Shown here piece by piece: positions 33,980 through 41,732 of a stretch of 64,000 nt of DNA (positions are counted from its first letter, which is position 1; each line of letters starts with the position of its first letter). Under the pieces are notes generated by a model that saw only the letters and a list, made by a program, of their open reading frames with translations, had not been told where the DNA came from and searched no databases. Origin of the DNA: a bacterium. Lineage in GTDB: Bacteria > Myxococcota_A > Polyangia > Nannocystales > Nannocystaceae. The stretch spans positions 1 through 64,000 of the forward strand of contig JANSYI010000016.1 of NCBI GenBank assembly GCA_024742475.1, read 5' to 3'. The position numbers and the translations under genes were made by a program.

Positions 33980-35677
33980 GTGGTCGCCCCCTCGAAGCCC
34001 GAACGCGAGGCGGAGCCACCTCCCCTCTCCGAGCACGCCCGACGCATCTCCTACTTCATGCTCGTGCGCCTGGTGATGATCACCGGGCTCACCGCGCTCG
34101 CGTCGCTCGTCACCTACACGCGTGGCGAAGACTTCAGCGCGACCCACATCACCGCGCTGTGGGTCGTCGTCGGCATCGGCTTCGGCTTGACCATCGTGTT
34201 CGCGCGGCTGCTGCCGCGCGTGCGTGCTCTCGGGCGGTTCGCCGGGGTTCAGACGACCACGGACCTCGCCATGGCGACGCTGGCCGTCTACCTGTCGGGG
34301 GGCATGGACTCCGGGCTTGTCACGCTCTACCTGATCGCGGTCCTGGGTGCTGCGATCATGGGCGGGGCCCAACTCACCTGGACCGCCGCCGCGACAGCCA
34401 CGGTGCTCTACGCCACGAGCGCCACGCTCGAGATCACCGGCGTCTTGGAGCCCATGACGATCGACGGCTACGTGGCGTTGAGCCCCCGTGCGCTCGGGTT
34501 CAGCATGTTGCGGACGGTCGGTGGCATCGCGGGCGTCGCGGTGCTGTCGTCGTACCTCAACCGCCAGTTGACGACGTCCGTCTCGGCCTTGGGGACGCTT
34601 CGCCTCCTCAACGAACACATCGTCCGGTCGATCAGCTCGGGCCTGCTCACCGTCGACATGCATGGGCGCGTGCTCTACTTCAACCCGATGGCGCGCCGCA
34701 TCCTCGACCTCGAGGACGCTGACATCGGTCAGCCGCTGGATGTCCTCCTCCCCGGTTGTGCGCTCGACGAAGCCCAAGGGGTCGACGCGAGACAGGAGCT
34801 GGTGGTCGACACCAAGGCAGGCAGGCAGGTTCGGGTTGGACTCAGCCTTGCGCCCCTGACCGACGCCGACGACGCGCGGCTGGGCCACGTCGTCAACTTT
34901 CAAGACCTCACCCGCCTGCACGAGCTGTCTCAACAAGTCAGACGCAACGATCGACTCGCCGCGTTGGGAGGGTTGGCGGCCTCGGTTGCCCACGAGATTC
35001 GTAACCCGCTCGCGGCGATCAGCGGCTCCGCGGAGCTGCTGGCCTCGGCCGATCTCTCGGGCGAAGACACCAAGCTGCTGCGCATCATTCGGCGGGAGTC
35101 GGGACGCCTCTCGGCGCTCATCACCGACCTCCTCTCCTTCACACGCCCTCGTCCGCCCCAGCGCCAGCGCACCCGCGTCGGGCAGGCGGCCCGCGAAGCT
35201 GCCGAGGCGTTTCGAGCCGATCCGTCGAGCGTTGGCATCGACCTCGACGTTCGCATCGAGCACGACGACGACACCGAAGCCTACGTCGATCCCTCACAGC
35301 TGGCCCAGGTCCTGTGGAATCTGCTGCGCAACGCCGGCCAGGCGCTCGGCGGTCGCGGAAGGATCGCGCTCGAGGTCGAGGTCGAAACGGGGGCCGTGCG
35401 CATCGACGTCGTCGACGACGGACCGGGCATCCCCACCGAGAACCTGGAGAAGATCTTCGACCCCTTCTTCACGACCAAGGAGAGCGGCACCGGCTTTGGG
35501 CTGGCGATCGTGCACCGCATCGTCGAGGAGAACGGCGGCACGATCGTCTGCGAGTCCTCCCCAGAAGGGACGCGGTTCAGCCTCCGGCTCCCGCCGTTCC
35601 ACCCGCGCACGCAGGCCGACGACTCGGGCATCCTCGAGCTGAGCAGCGAATCGAGCGACCCCGGTTCGCGTCGCTGA
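33980..35677 (+). CDS. pilS: PilS-type membrane sensor histidine kinase
   Basis: 565 residues from GTG 33980, directly after the pilC stop. Six hydrophobic segments in residues of about 25-195, a PAS domain (IVRSISSGLLTVDMHGRVLY), then H-box ASVAHEIRNPLAAISGSAEL, N-box LLRNAGQALGG, G1 VVDDGPGIP and G2 GTGFGLAIVHRI. In Pseudomonas and M. xanthus PilS senses pilin in the membrane and acts on PilR to switch pilA. Here the next gene is unrelated and on the other strand, so no PilR is adjacent; the partner must be elsewhere. Confidence 0.9.
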   Translation: MVAPSKPEREAEPPPLSEHARRISYFMLVRLVMITGLTALASLVTYTRGEDFSATHITALWVVVGIGFGLTIVFARLLPRVRALGRFAGVQTTTDLAMATLAVYLSGGMDSGLVTLYLIAVLGAAIMGGAQLTWTAAATATVLYATSATLEITGVLEPMTIDGYVALSPRALGFSMLRTVGGIAGVAVLSSYLNRQLTTSVSALGTLRLLNEHIVRSISSGLLTVDMHGRVLYFNPMARRILDLEDADIGQPLDVLLPGCALDEAQGVDARQELVVDTKAGRQVRVGLSLAPLTDADDARLGHVVNFQDLTRLHELSQQVRRNDRLAALGGLAASVAHEIRNPLAAISGSAELLASADLSGEDTKLLRIIRRESGRLSALITDLLSFTRPRPPQRQRTRVGQAAREAAEAFRADPSSVGIDLDVRIEHDDDTEAYVDPSQLAQVLWNLLRNAGQALGGRGRIALEVEVETGAVRIDVVDDGPGIPTENLEKIFDPFFTTKESGTGFGLAIVHRIVEENGGTIVCESSPEGTRFSLRLPPFHPRTQADDSGILELSSESSDPGSRR

Positions 35678-35686
35678 GCGTTGCCT

Positions 35687-37561
35687 CTAGAAGGTGATCG
35701 CCGGACCGACGTTGAGATCGAACAGAGCGCTGGTGGTGTCGGGCAACCACGCGCCGATGTTCAGCTCGGCGAACAACGCGAAGTTCTTGTGCAGCTGATA
35801 GTTGAACCCGAACAACGCGCCGAACATCGCCGGGCCGATGACCACGGTGTCGATGCGTTCGTCGTCGAGGTCGGTGCCACCGCGGAGGTTCAACGCGAGG
35901 GTGCGATCGACATCGCCCTCGGCGCCGGCAGTGCAGCCGGCGTGGTACGGCCAGACGGCGGTGCAAGTCGAGGGCTCGACCTCGCCCTGGGCGTTGAGCG
36001 GGCCACTGAGCGCGACCTCACCGAGGTCGGGCACGCTGTTGCCGTTGCGGTCGTTGGCGAAGTTCATCGGCACGCGTAGGCGCGCCTGACCGTAGCCCGC
36101 GAAGCCGCCCGCGAAGACCCTGAACTTCCGATCGTCCTTGCCGAAGAAGTACTTGGCCTTCGCCCCGATGGCCCACGTGAACGGCGGCTTTTGTTGTTGG
36201 CCCGGAGGCGCCGCCGCGCGGACGTTGGTGTTGTAGCTCGTCGCGCGGTCGAGCGAGGTGTCGTCGGTGAACACGCGCGACCCCGTGACGACCTGCAGAC
36301 GACCGTACAGCGAGATGACCAGCGCCCGTCCCACGCGGACCCCAATCTCCGGGGTGATGTGAAAGGGCGCGAGGGCGAAGCCCGTGCTGACCGGGTGACG
36401 GCGGTTGCAGTAGCCGGGGTCGTACGCTGTGGCAAAGGCGGTACGGGCCGCCTCGTCGCCGGGGGTGTAGGGCGTCGCGCCGACGGGCTCGACCTCGATG
36501 AGGTGCTGCTGAAAGGCGAACGCGTCCCCGGCGAGGGGCTGCTGCCCCGCGTACCAACGCTCGAGCGCGCACGCCTGCTCGCGGGTGCCATAGACGGCGC
36601 CGGGGATGCCGGGTGTGTACTGTTCGTACGTCAGCTCGGCAGTCCCGCGCGCGATGCCCAGACCCGTGCCGATGCCGAGGTTGATGAACACGCGAGGCAG
36701 GCTCGACTTGCCCCTGGGCTTCTTGTCGTCCTTGTCGTCCTTGTCGTCCTTGTCCTCGCCCTTGTCCTCGCCGCCATCACCGGTGTCACCGCCGGCGGCG
36801 ACCGGAGCGACCGCGTTCTCGTCCATCTTCAGGACGAGAGGGTTCTGCTTGTCGCCGCGATTGGCCAGAGCTTTCTGCGTGGGGTCGAACGCGTAGAAGA
36901 AGTACTCGATGTCCTTGCCACCGTGCTCGGACGCGGTGATCGTGATCGCGCCCCAGTTGCCCTCGCCGTCGCCGACCATCTCGACACCGGCGTGCTCGGC
37001 GTCGGACCCGACGGTGCGCCAGTACATGACCAGCGTGCTGCCGACGGGCATCACGGTGTTGGCGACGGCGACGAACTCGATGTCGGCGTTGGGTGTGCCC
37101 GGCGGCTGCGTGTGCACGACCGCGTCGGTGGGACGCGTGACACCGGCCCTCGCCTCGTTGCAGATCTGGGTGAGTTCTTCGGAGGCGAGCTCGATGGGGA
37201 GCTTGGCGTTGTAGTCGACCTTGACCGCCTCGAGGCACGACTCGAGCGCCGCCGCCCGGTCGTTGGCGAGCGACCAGACGATGCCAGCGCGCATCGCATA
37301 CATCTTGGCGAGCGAGGGATCGCCGGCGAGGCCAGCGTTCAGCGCGTTCGAAATCGCCGCGTCGAGGCTGGCGAGTGCCCCCTCGAGGTCGAGGTTGTTG
37401 AGCTGGTCGGCCGCGGTGATGTACGCGTCGGCGAGGTCGTCCCTAGGGCCGGCGTGCGCGACACCGGGCGCCAAGAAAGCCCCGGCCACCACGCAGACGG
37501 CCAGGGCCGCCCCGCGTACCCGAGCCACAAGGGAGCTGCAGCGTTCTCTGACTCCGTACAC
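35687..37561 (-). CDS. Secreted / outer-membrane protein of unknown function
   Basis: About 624 residues; GTG 37561 is preferred, with a TTG at 37591 as alternative. N-terminal signal peptide ALAVCVVAGAFLAPGVAHA. Residues 50-250 have a TPR-like helical stretch (AADQLNNLDLEGALASLDAA) and a beta domain. A charged DKDD/DDK linker (near residue 270) is followed by a C-terminal region rich in beta strands with TWAIGAKAKYFFG, FRVFAGGFAGYGQ and NFALFAELNIGAWLP, ending in phenylalanine, as in outer-membrane barrels. A conserved family name was not recognised. A terminator separates it from the OmpA genes upstream. Confidence 0.8.
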   Translation of the reverse strand: MYGVRERCSSLVARVRGAALAVCVVAGAFLAPGVAHAGPRDDLADAYITAADQLNNLDLEGALASLDAAISNALNAGLAGDPSLAKMYAMRAGIVWSLANDRAAALESCLEAVKVDYNAKLPIELASEELTQICNEARAGVTRPTDAVVHTQPPGTPNADIEFVAVANTVMPVGSTLVMYWRTVGSDAEHAGVEMVGDGEGNWGAITITASEHGGKDIEYFFYAFDPTQKALANRGDKQNPLVLKMDENAVAPVAAGGDTGDGGEDKGEDKDDKDDKDDKKPRGKSSLPRVFINLGIGTGLGIARGTAELTYEQYTPGIPGAVYGTREQACALERWYAGQQPLAGDAFAFQQHLIEVEPVGATPYTPGDEAARTAFATAYDPGYCNRRHPVSTGFALAPFHITPEIGVRVGRALVISLYGRLQVVTGSRVFTDDTSLDRATSYNTNVRAAAPPGQQQKPPFTWAIGAKAKYFFGKDDRKFRVFAGGFAGYGQARLRVPMNFANDRNGNSVPDLGEVALSGPLNAQGEVEPSTCTAVWPYHAGCTAGAEGDVDRTLALNLRGGTDLDDERIDTVVIGPAMFGALFGFNYQLHKNFALFAELNIGAWLPDTTSALFDLNVGPAITF

Positions 37562-37597
37562 CGTCCCCGTTTCTACTACGGGAGGGCACAAAAGTGC

Positions 37598-37630
37598 GAA
37601 CCGGCGTGGCTTTCCGCGCGACGCCGGTTC
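37598..37630 (-). terminator. Terminator after the OmpA-family gene
   Basis: A perfect 10-bp stem GAACCGGCGT/ACGCCGGTTC with a 13-nt loop, followed on the minus strand by GCACTTTTG. It lies 32 nt after the stop of the OmpA gene and before the start of the next leftward gene, so it probably ends the two-gene operon. Confidence 0.65.
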
Positions 37631-37662
37631 GGGGTGTGCTCAGGACGTGGACGGTCCCGGGC

Positions 37663-38859
37663 CTACTTCTCGCACTGGACGTTCGACACGTTGAACTCGA
37701 CGCGCCGGTTGTTGGCGCGACCGCTGGCCGACCGGTTGCTGTCGATCGGGCGCTCCTCGCCGAATCCGACCGGCTCGAGGCGGCTCGCCGGGACGCCCTT
37801 GCCCCGCAGGTAGCTGGCGACCGCGTCTGCGCGGCGCTGCGACAGCTTCTTGTTGTACTTGTTGCCGCCCTTGGAGTCCGTGTGGCCCTCGACCCGGAAG
37901 TTGAGGTCTTCGGGCACCGAGAGGATGACCGTGGCGACGTCGTTGAGCAGCTCGAACGACTTCGGATCGATCTCCGACTTGTTGAACTTGAAGAACACCT
38001 TCTCGCTGATCTTGACCGAGCAGCCGTCGAACTTGGCCTTGAGATCCGGACATCCGTCGTCGTCCTCGACGCCGTCGTAGTCCTCGGGCTCGTCGGGACA
38101 CTTGTCCTTGCCCTTGCAGATGTCGGCGTACTTGGCCGCGTTGTCGGACCCCGCAACCCACGGATCGCAGATCTTGTCCGCGTCGTTGTCCGGGTCGGGG
38201 CAGCCGTTCTCGTCTTCGAAGTTGTCCGCGTCCTCGGGGTCGTTGGGACACTGGTCGGGCTCGTCGAGGATGCCGTCGTTGTCGTTGTCGGGGTCGGGAC
38301 AGCCGTCCTCGTCCTCGAAGTTGTCGACGTCCTCTTTGTCGTTGCGACAGTCCTTGCCGTCCTTTTGGTCGAGGTTGACCCACTCGCCGTCCTTGAACTC
38401 GGAGGCATCGAGGACGCCGTCGCCGTCGTTGTCCTTGTCGGGGCAGCCGTCGTCGTCCTCGAACGAGTCGAAGTCCTCGGGATCGTCGGGGCAGCCGTCG
38501 GCCTCGTCGTCGTAGCCGTCACCGTCTCGGTCTCCGACGCGCGCGACCGGCTTGTCGCGGCAGCGCTCGGGATCGGTCAGCTTTTGGGCCTTCTCGGTGT
38601 AGTAGGCCGCCGCCTCCGCGGCCTGCTTGCCGCGGTAGTACTCGCCGATCGCGAGCGCGTCCTCGGCGAACTTGATGTTCGCCTCGGCGATCGCGGTCTC
38701 CTTGGGCGCGCAGTTGATCGACTTCGAGCCGTCGCGGATCGCCCGCTGAAGCTGGGTTTGCGTCCCTTCGACCTCGCCGAGCAGCTTCTGCCCGATGCAG
38801 CCGGGCGCGGCGATGGTGAGCAGGGCGAGGAGTGCAGGTGCGGATCGGCGAGCGCTCAC
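37663..38859 (-). CDS. OmpA-family lipoprotein with thrombospondin type-3 repeats
   Basis: 398 residues from GTG 38859, in GTGA overlap with the gene before it. Signal peptide with lipobox APGC. Residues 30-110 are a helical domain, then several calcium-binding TSP3 repeats with the DxDxDG...DxCP pattern (DRDGDGYDDEADGCPDDPED, DNDGDGVLDASEF, DNDNDGILDEPDQCPNDPED). The C-terminal OmpA domain has FFKFNKSEIDPKSFELL, VEGHTDSKGGNKYNKKLSQR and the NNRRVEF peptidoglycan-binding end. It probably links the outer membrane to peptidoglycan with a calcium-stiffened stalk. Confidence 0.92.
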   Translation of the reverse strand: MSARRSAPALLALLTIAAPGCIGQKLLGEVEGTQTQLQRAIRDGSKSINCAPKETAIAEANIKFAEDALAIGEYYRGKQAAEAAAYYTEKAQKLTDPERCRDKPVARVGDRDGDGYDDEADGCPDDPEDFDSFEDDDGCPDKDNDGDGVLDASEFKDGEWVNLDQKDGKDCRNDKEDVDNFEDEDGCPDPDNDNDGILDEPDQCPNDPEDADNFEDENGCPDPDNDADKICDPWVAGSDNAAKYADICKGKDKCPDEPEDYDGVEDDDGCPDLKAKFDGCSVKISEKVFFKFNKSEIDPKSFELLNDVATVILSVPEDLNFRVEGHTDSKGGNKYNKKLSQRRADAVASYLRGKGVPASRLEPVGFGEERPIDSNRSASGRANNRRVEFNVSNVQCEK

Positions 38860-39293
38860 TTGCCACCCCCGATGGAGATCGAGCCCGACGCTTCGGCCTT
38901 GCCGTCGCCGGCCGACGCAGTCCCGTCGGCGTCGCCGCTCGCGCCGCTCGTGTCGGGTTCGTCGTCCTCGAGCGTCTCCTTCATTGCGCCGCCCTCGCGC
39001 TTGTCCGCCTTGCGCTTGGCCTCTTCGGCCAGCTGCAACGCTCGTTCGCCGTAGTCGAAGCTGCGCTCGTACTCGCTGTAGGCCATGAGGATCTTGGCCT
39101 GCTCGAGATAGGTGACCGCACCCCAGTACTCGTAGGGCGCGTATTGCTCGGCCCCCGCCTGCTCGGCATCCGCGACCGCCCTTGACGCGTCGCGCGACAC
39201 CTTGCCGAGGTACCCGAATGGCCCGCATCCACCGAGCAGTGCGGCGGAGGCGGCGAGGAAGAGCAAAGAAGATCGAAGAGATCGAGTACGCAC
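38856..39293 (-). CDS. DUF4398-type lipoprotein
   Basis: 145 residues from GTG 39293. Signal peptide with lipobox LLGGC, then the helical DUF4398 pattern AEQAGAEQYAPYEYWGAVTY, LEQAKILMAYSEYERSFDYG, and a Ser/Gly/Asp-rich tail. Pairing with an OmpA-family protein is common in myxobacteria, and here the two genes overlap by 4 nt. The two lipoproteins may form one peptidoglycan-linked unit; that is inferred. Confidence 0.87.
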   Translation of the reverse strand: MRTRSLRSSLLFLAASAALLGGCGPFGYLGKVSRDASRAVADAEQAGAEQYAPYEYWGAVTYLEQAKILMAYSEYERSFDYGERALQLAEEAKRKADKREGGAMKETLEDDEPDTSGASGDADGTASAGDGKAEASGSISIGGGK

Positions 39294-39722
39294 AGGTACG
39301 AAGGCCGGCAGTCCAGGGGGCGATGTGCGGCTCGGGGCGGACGTTCCGGCGCTAGATCCCGAGCATCGCTAGCGTTTTTCGCGCTCGCGGACGATAGCAA
39401 CCGCGCGGACGTAGGGTCAACCAACCGCTGCCTCGCCAGGGTGTGCGAGTGTCCAGGTCGGCGCGCCCCCACGGTGGCGCGGCGGCGAGCCCCGACTGTC
39501 GCCCGATGAGCGGTCGTGTCCGACACCCGGCACGCGCATGCAGGGTTGCAGCAGCCGCTGGATGCCCGGATTGCCGGGGCTGGAGGGTCGCGGCACCTCA
39601 GTGGTCGACCCCCCGGCGTCCGTTCGCCAGCCCCCGCGCCTTGGGACGTTCCAGGGCCTGGCCCGTGGCGCTGAACTGGGGTGAGCCGAGCGATCTCCTC
39701 GGGGCTGCTACGCTCCTCGGCG
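39294..39722. other. Intergenic region of about 430 bp, no gene supported
   Basis: Divergent region between the DUF4398 and next lipoprotein genes. It holds a predicted promoter for the DUF4398-OmpA operon (39391-39420) and, at the right end, a TACGCT hexamer 8 nt before the GTG at 39723. The intervening 39440-39660 has no coding pattern that I trust and no strong hairpin. Confidence 0.6.
39391..39420 (-). promoter_or_regulatory. Predicted promoter of the DUF4398-OmpA operon
   Basis: On the reverse strand TTGACC (39415-39420), an 18-bp spacer and TATCGT (39391-39396). Transcription would start near 39384, about 90 nt before the GTG at 39293. Confidence 0.5.
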
Positions 39723-40619
39723 GTGTCGCGCACCCACACCATGCTCGCCTGGAGCCTCCTGCTGACGGCTGGGTGCACCCGGGTCTCCGACCGCCAGCGC
39801 TTCGCCCCGAACCCCGAGACGATCGAGGTCACCCAGACGGTTCCGCAGGCCGGCGCAGAGGCTCCGCCCGACGTCTCGATCCGCCTGTGCTGGTCGGCGC
39901 TGCTCGACCCCGCCGCCCTGACCGACATCGACGCCGTCATGGGTTCGGGGAGCTTGCTCACCGACGCGGCGCTGTCGTTCGAGCTCCGGCCCTGGACGAC
40001 GCCGCAGGGGGACCCGCTGGGTGCCGACGCGGCCTCGCCGTGGTGCTCGGGGAGCGTGGTCACCGTCACCCCCAAGGAGAACCTACAGCCCGGCGTGCGG
40101 TATCGGATGCGCCTGGCCGATGAAGCCGTCGGCTGGGAGGGCGAGCGGCCCGATGTCGAGTCCGACGGCTGGGTGGTCGAAGACGACGGGAGCGCGAACT
40201 TCTTCGTGGAGTTCGCAATCGTCGAGGAGTCGACTCCGCCGTCGGTCGACCCCGAGCAGCCCGGCGACCCCGTCACGCTCGAGTCGCTCTTCGCCTCCGG
40301 CGGCGTGTTCGACCCCGAGCGAGCGACGTGTAGCTGCCACCTCGACGAGGAGGACGAGGCGAACGAGCTGCTCGACCTGCGCACCGCGGACGCGGCCTAC
40401 GAAGGTTTTCTGTTCGACTCTCGCCTCCGCGACACCGGCTATCCGATGGTCACACCGCGGCGCCCTTCGGAGAGTTTTCTGTTGCACAAGGTCATGCGAG
40501 ACGACGGCGCGCCCCTACCGGGCGTACATGGAGACGCGATGCCCCCTGGAGACACGGAGCTCCCCTACGGCGACTACGTGATGCTCGCGCGGTGGATCGA
40601 GGACGGCGCGCTGCGTTAG
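39723..40619 (+). CDS. Lipoprotein with Ig-like part and degenerate cytochrome-type end
   Basis: 298 residues from GTG 39723. Signal peptide with lipobox LTAGC. The middle (residues 40-170) looks like a bacterial Ig-like domain (VTVTPKENLQPGVRYRM). The C-terminal third follows the pattern of planctomycete-type cytochrome C domains, with SFLLHKVM and YVMLARWIEDGALR, but the haem motif is CSCH (CxCH) in place of CxxCH. It may not bind haem normally. A TACGCT hexamer lies 8 nt upstream of the GTG. It overlaps the convergent methyltransferase gene by 4 nt. Confidence 0.8.
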   Translation: MSRTHTMLAWSLLLTAGCTRVSDRQRFAPNPETIEVTQTVPQAGAEAPPDVSIRLCWSALLDPAALTDIDAVMGSGSLLTDAALSFELRPWTTPQGDPLGADAASPWCSGSVVTVTPKENLQPGVRYRMRLADEAVGWEGERPDVESDGWVVEDDGSANFFVEFAIVEESTPPSVDPEQPGDPVTLESLFASGGVFDPERATCSCHLDEEDEANELLDLRTADAAYEGFLFDSRLRDTGYPMVTPRRPSESFLLHKVMRDDGAPLPGVHGDAMPPGDTELPYGDYVMLARWIEDGALR

Positions 40620-41362
40620 CCGCCACGGCGGCGAAGCACGAACATGGTGTCGGTGTAGCCGGAGTCGGCGTACTCGGCGGGCAGCGGACGCTGTGCGGTC
40701 GCAACCTCGAAGCCCACCGACTCGGCCAGCCGCACCCAGGTGGCCTCGGGGAACAGGCCGCACACGTGCCGATCGTGTACGGCTCGAACCTCACCGCCCT
40801 CGCGCAGAAGGAAGGCGAAGTCGTAGACGTGGGTCGTGTCGCTGGGGTCGGGATCGTACGACCAGCTGATCGCGCGAAGGCTGCGGTCCCCGTCGTCGCC
40901 GGCGTGATCTTCGTGAGTCTCGACGAAGGTCTCGGCCAGAGCGTCGGGCACGAACAGCGCTGCCCCACCGGGGCGCAGATGCGCCCACGCGGTCTCGAGC
41001 ACGCTGCGTAGGTCCGACTCGCTCAGCATGTACGCCACCGCGTCGTGACACAGGACGCAATCGAAGGTGCGGCCGAGCCGAAGGGTTCGCATGTCCCCGA
41101 CCCGGTGCTCGCAGTCGGGGTTGAGCGTGCGCGAGCGGCCGAGCATGGGCGAGGAGAGATCGGTGAGTGTCACCGAGGTGAAGTGGCGCTTGATGTAGTG
41201 GGCCCCGTGTCCGGCTCCCGCGCCCAGCTCGAGCAGAGACTGCGCGCCGGGGACCTCGCCCAAGAGCACCCCGCCGTAGGCTTCGGCCTCGTCGGCGTGG
41301 TCCTCGAGCGGGTCGAGCAGCGGATAGAAGCGGACGAGGTCGTCGTAGATCAGCGCCCTCAT
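40616..41362 (-). CDS. SAM-dependent methyltransferase (class I, small-molecule type)
   Basis: 248 residues. The SAM-binding motif I is LLELGAGAGHGAHYI, followed by VTLTDLSSPML and DCVLCHDAVAYM, and LRPGGAALFVPD. This is the general methyltransferase-11/25 architecture and gives no target. Its start overlaps the stop of the small lipoprotein gene (ATGA), so the two are coupled. Nothing else nearby identifies the substrate. Confidence 0.87.
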   Translation of the reverse strand: MRALIYDDLVRFYPLLDPLEDHADEAEAYGGVLLGEVPGAQSLLELGAGAGHGAHYIKRHFTSVTLTDLSSPMLGRSRTLNPDCEHRVGDMRTLRLGRTFDCVLCHDAVAYMLSESDLRSVLETAWAHLRPGGAALFVPDALAETFVETHEDHAGDDGDRSLRAISWSYDPDPSDTTHVYDFAFLLREGGEVRAVHDRHVCGLFPEATWVRLAESVGFEVATAQRPLPAEYADSGYTDTMFVLRRRGG

Positions 41363-41727
41363 CGTCCGCCCGGAAGCTTGGCGGTGACCGCGTCGCGCTC
41401 CATCTGCCCCACCATCTCGATCATCTGCTCGAGCCGCGCCCTGCGCTCGTTGGCGCGCTGGTAGACCTTGGTGAAGTCGGCGTCGGCGTAGCCCATCGAC
41501 TTGGCCTTTTCGTACTGCGCGAGTGCACGCTCAGTCTCGGTGAGGCACGCGGTGAGCTGACTCCGCTCGAGGCGCGCGGCGTGCTCCCCCTCGGCGTAGT
41601 GCAGCTTGCAAGGCCCTCGCTCGGCGTCGCCTTCGATCTCCAGGCCTCGCATGTACACGTCGTACTTGCTCTCCCCGCACCCGGCGAGTGCACACAGGGC
41701 GAGGGCGGTCACGATCCAGCGCAGCAT
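41359..41727 (-). CDS. Small lipoprotein
   Basis: 122 residues. Signal peptide with lipobox CALAGC, then a helical domain with many charged residues (TETERALAQYEKAKSMGYAD and ANERRARLEQMIEMVGQME). Not recognised. TACAGT lies 7 nt before the ATG at 41727, with no ribosome-binding site, as in other genes here. It is followed with 4-nt overlap by the methyltransferase gene. Confidence 0.8.
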   Translation of the reverse strand: MLRWIVTALALCALAGCGESKYDVYMRGLEIEGDAERGPCKLHYAEGEHAARLERSQLTACLTETERALAQYEKAKSMGYADADFTKVYQRANERRARLEQMIEMVGQMERDAVTAKLPGGR

Positions 41728-41732
41728 CGGAT

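Noticed and set aside
36720..36780. GTCCTT/CCTTGTC short tandem repeat as regulatory site
   Set aside because: It is the coding sequence of the Asp/Lys (DKDD) linker in the envelope protein.
39443..40123. 226-codon ORF in the gap before the cytochrome-like lipoprotein
   Set aside because: Arg/Pro/Gly-rich low-complexity translation, overlaps a well-supported gene in another frame.
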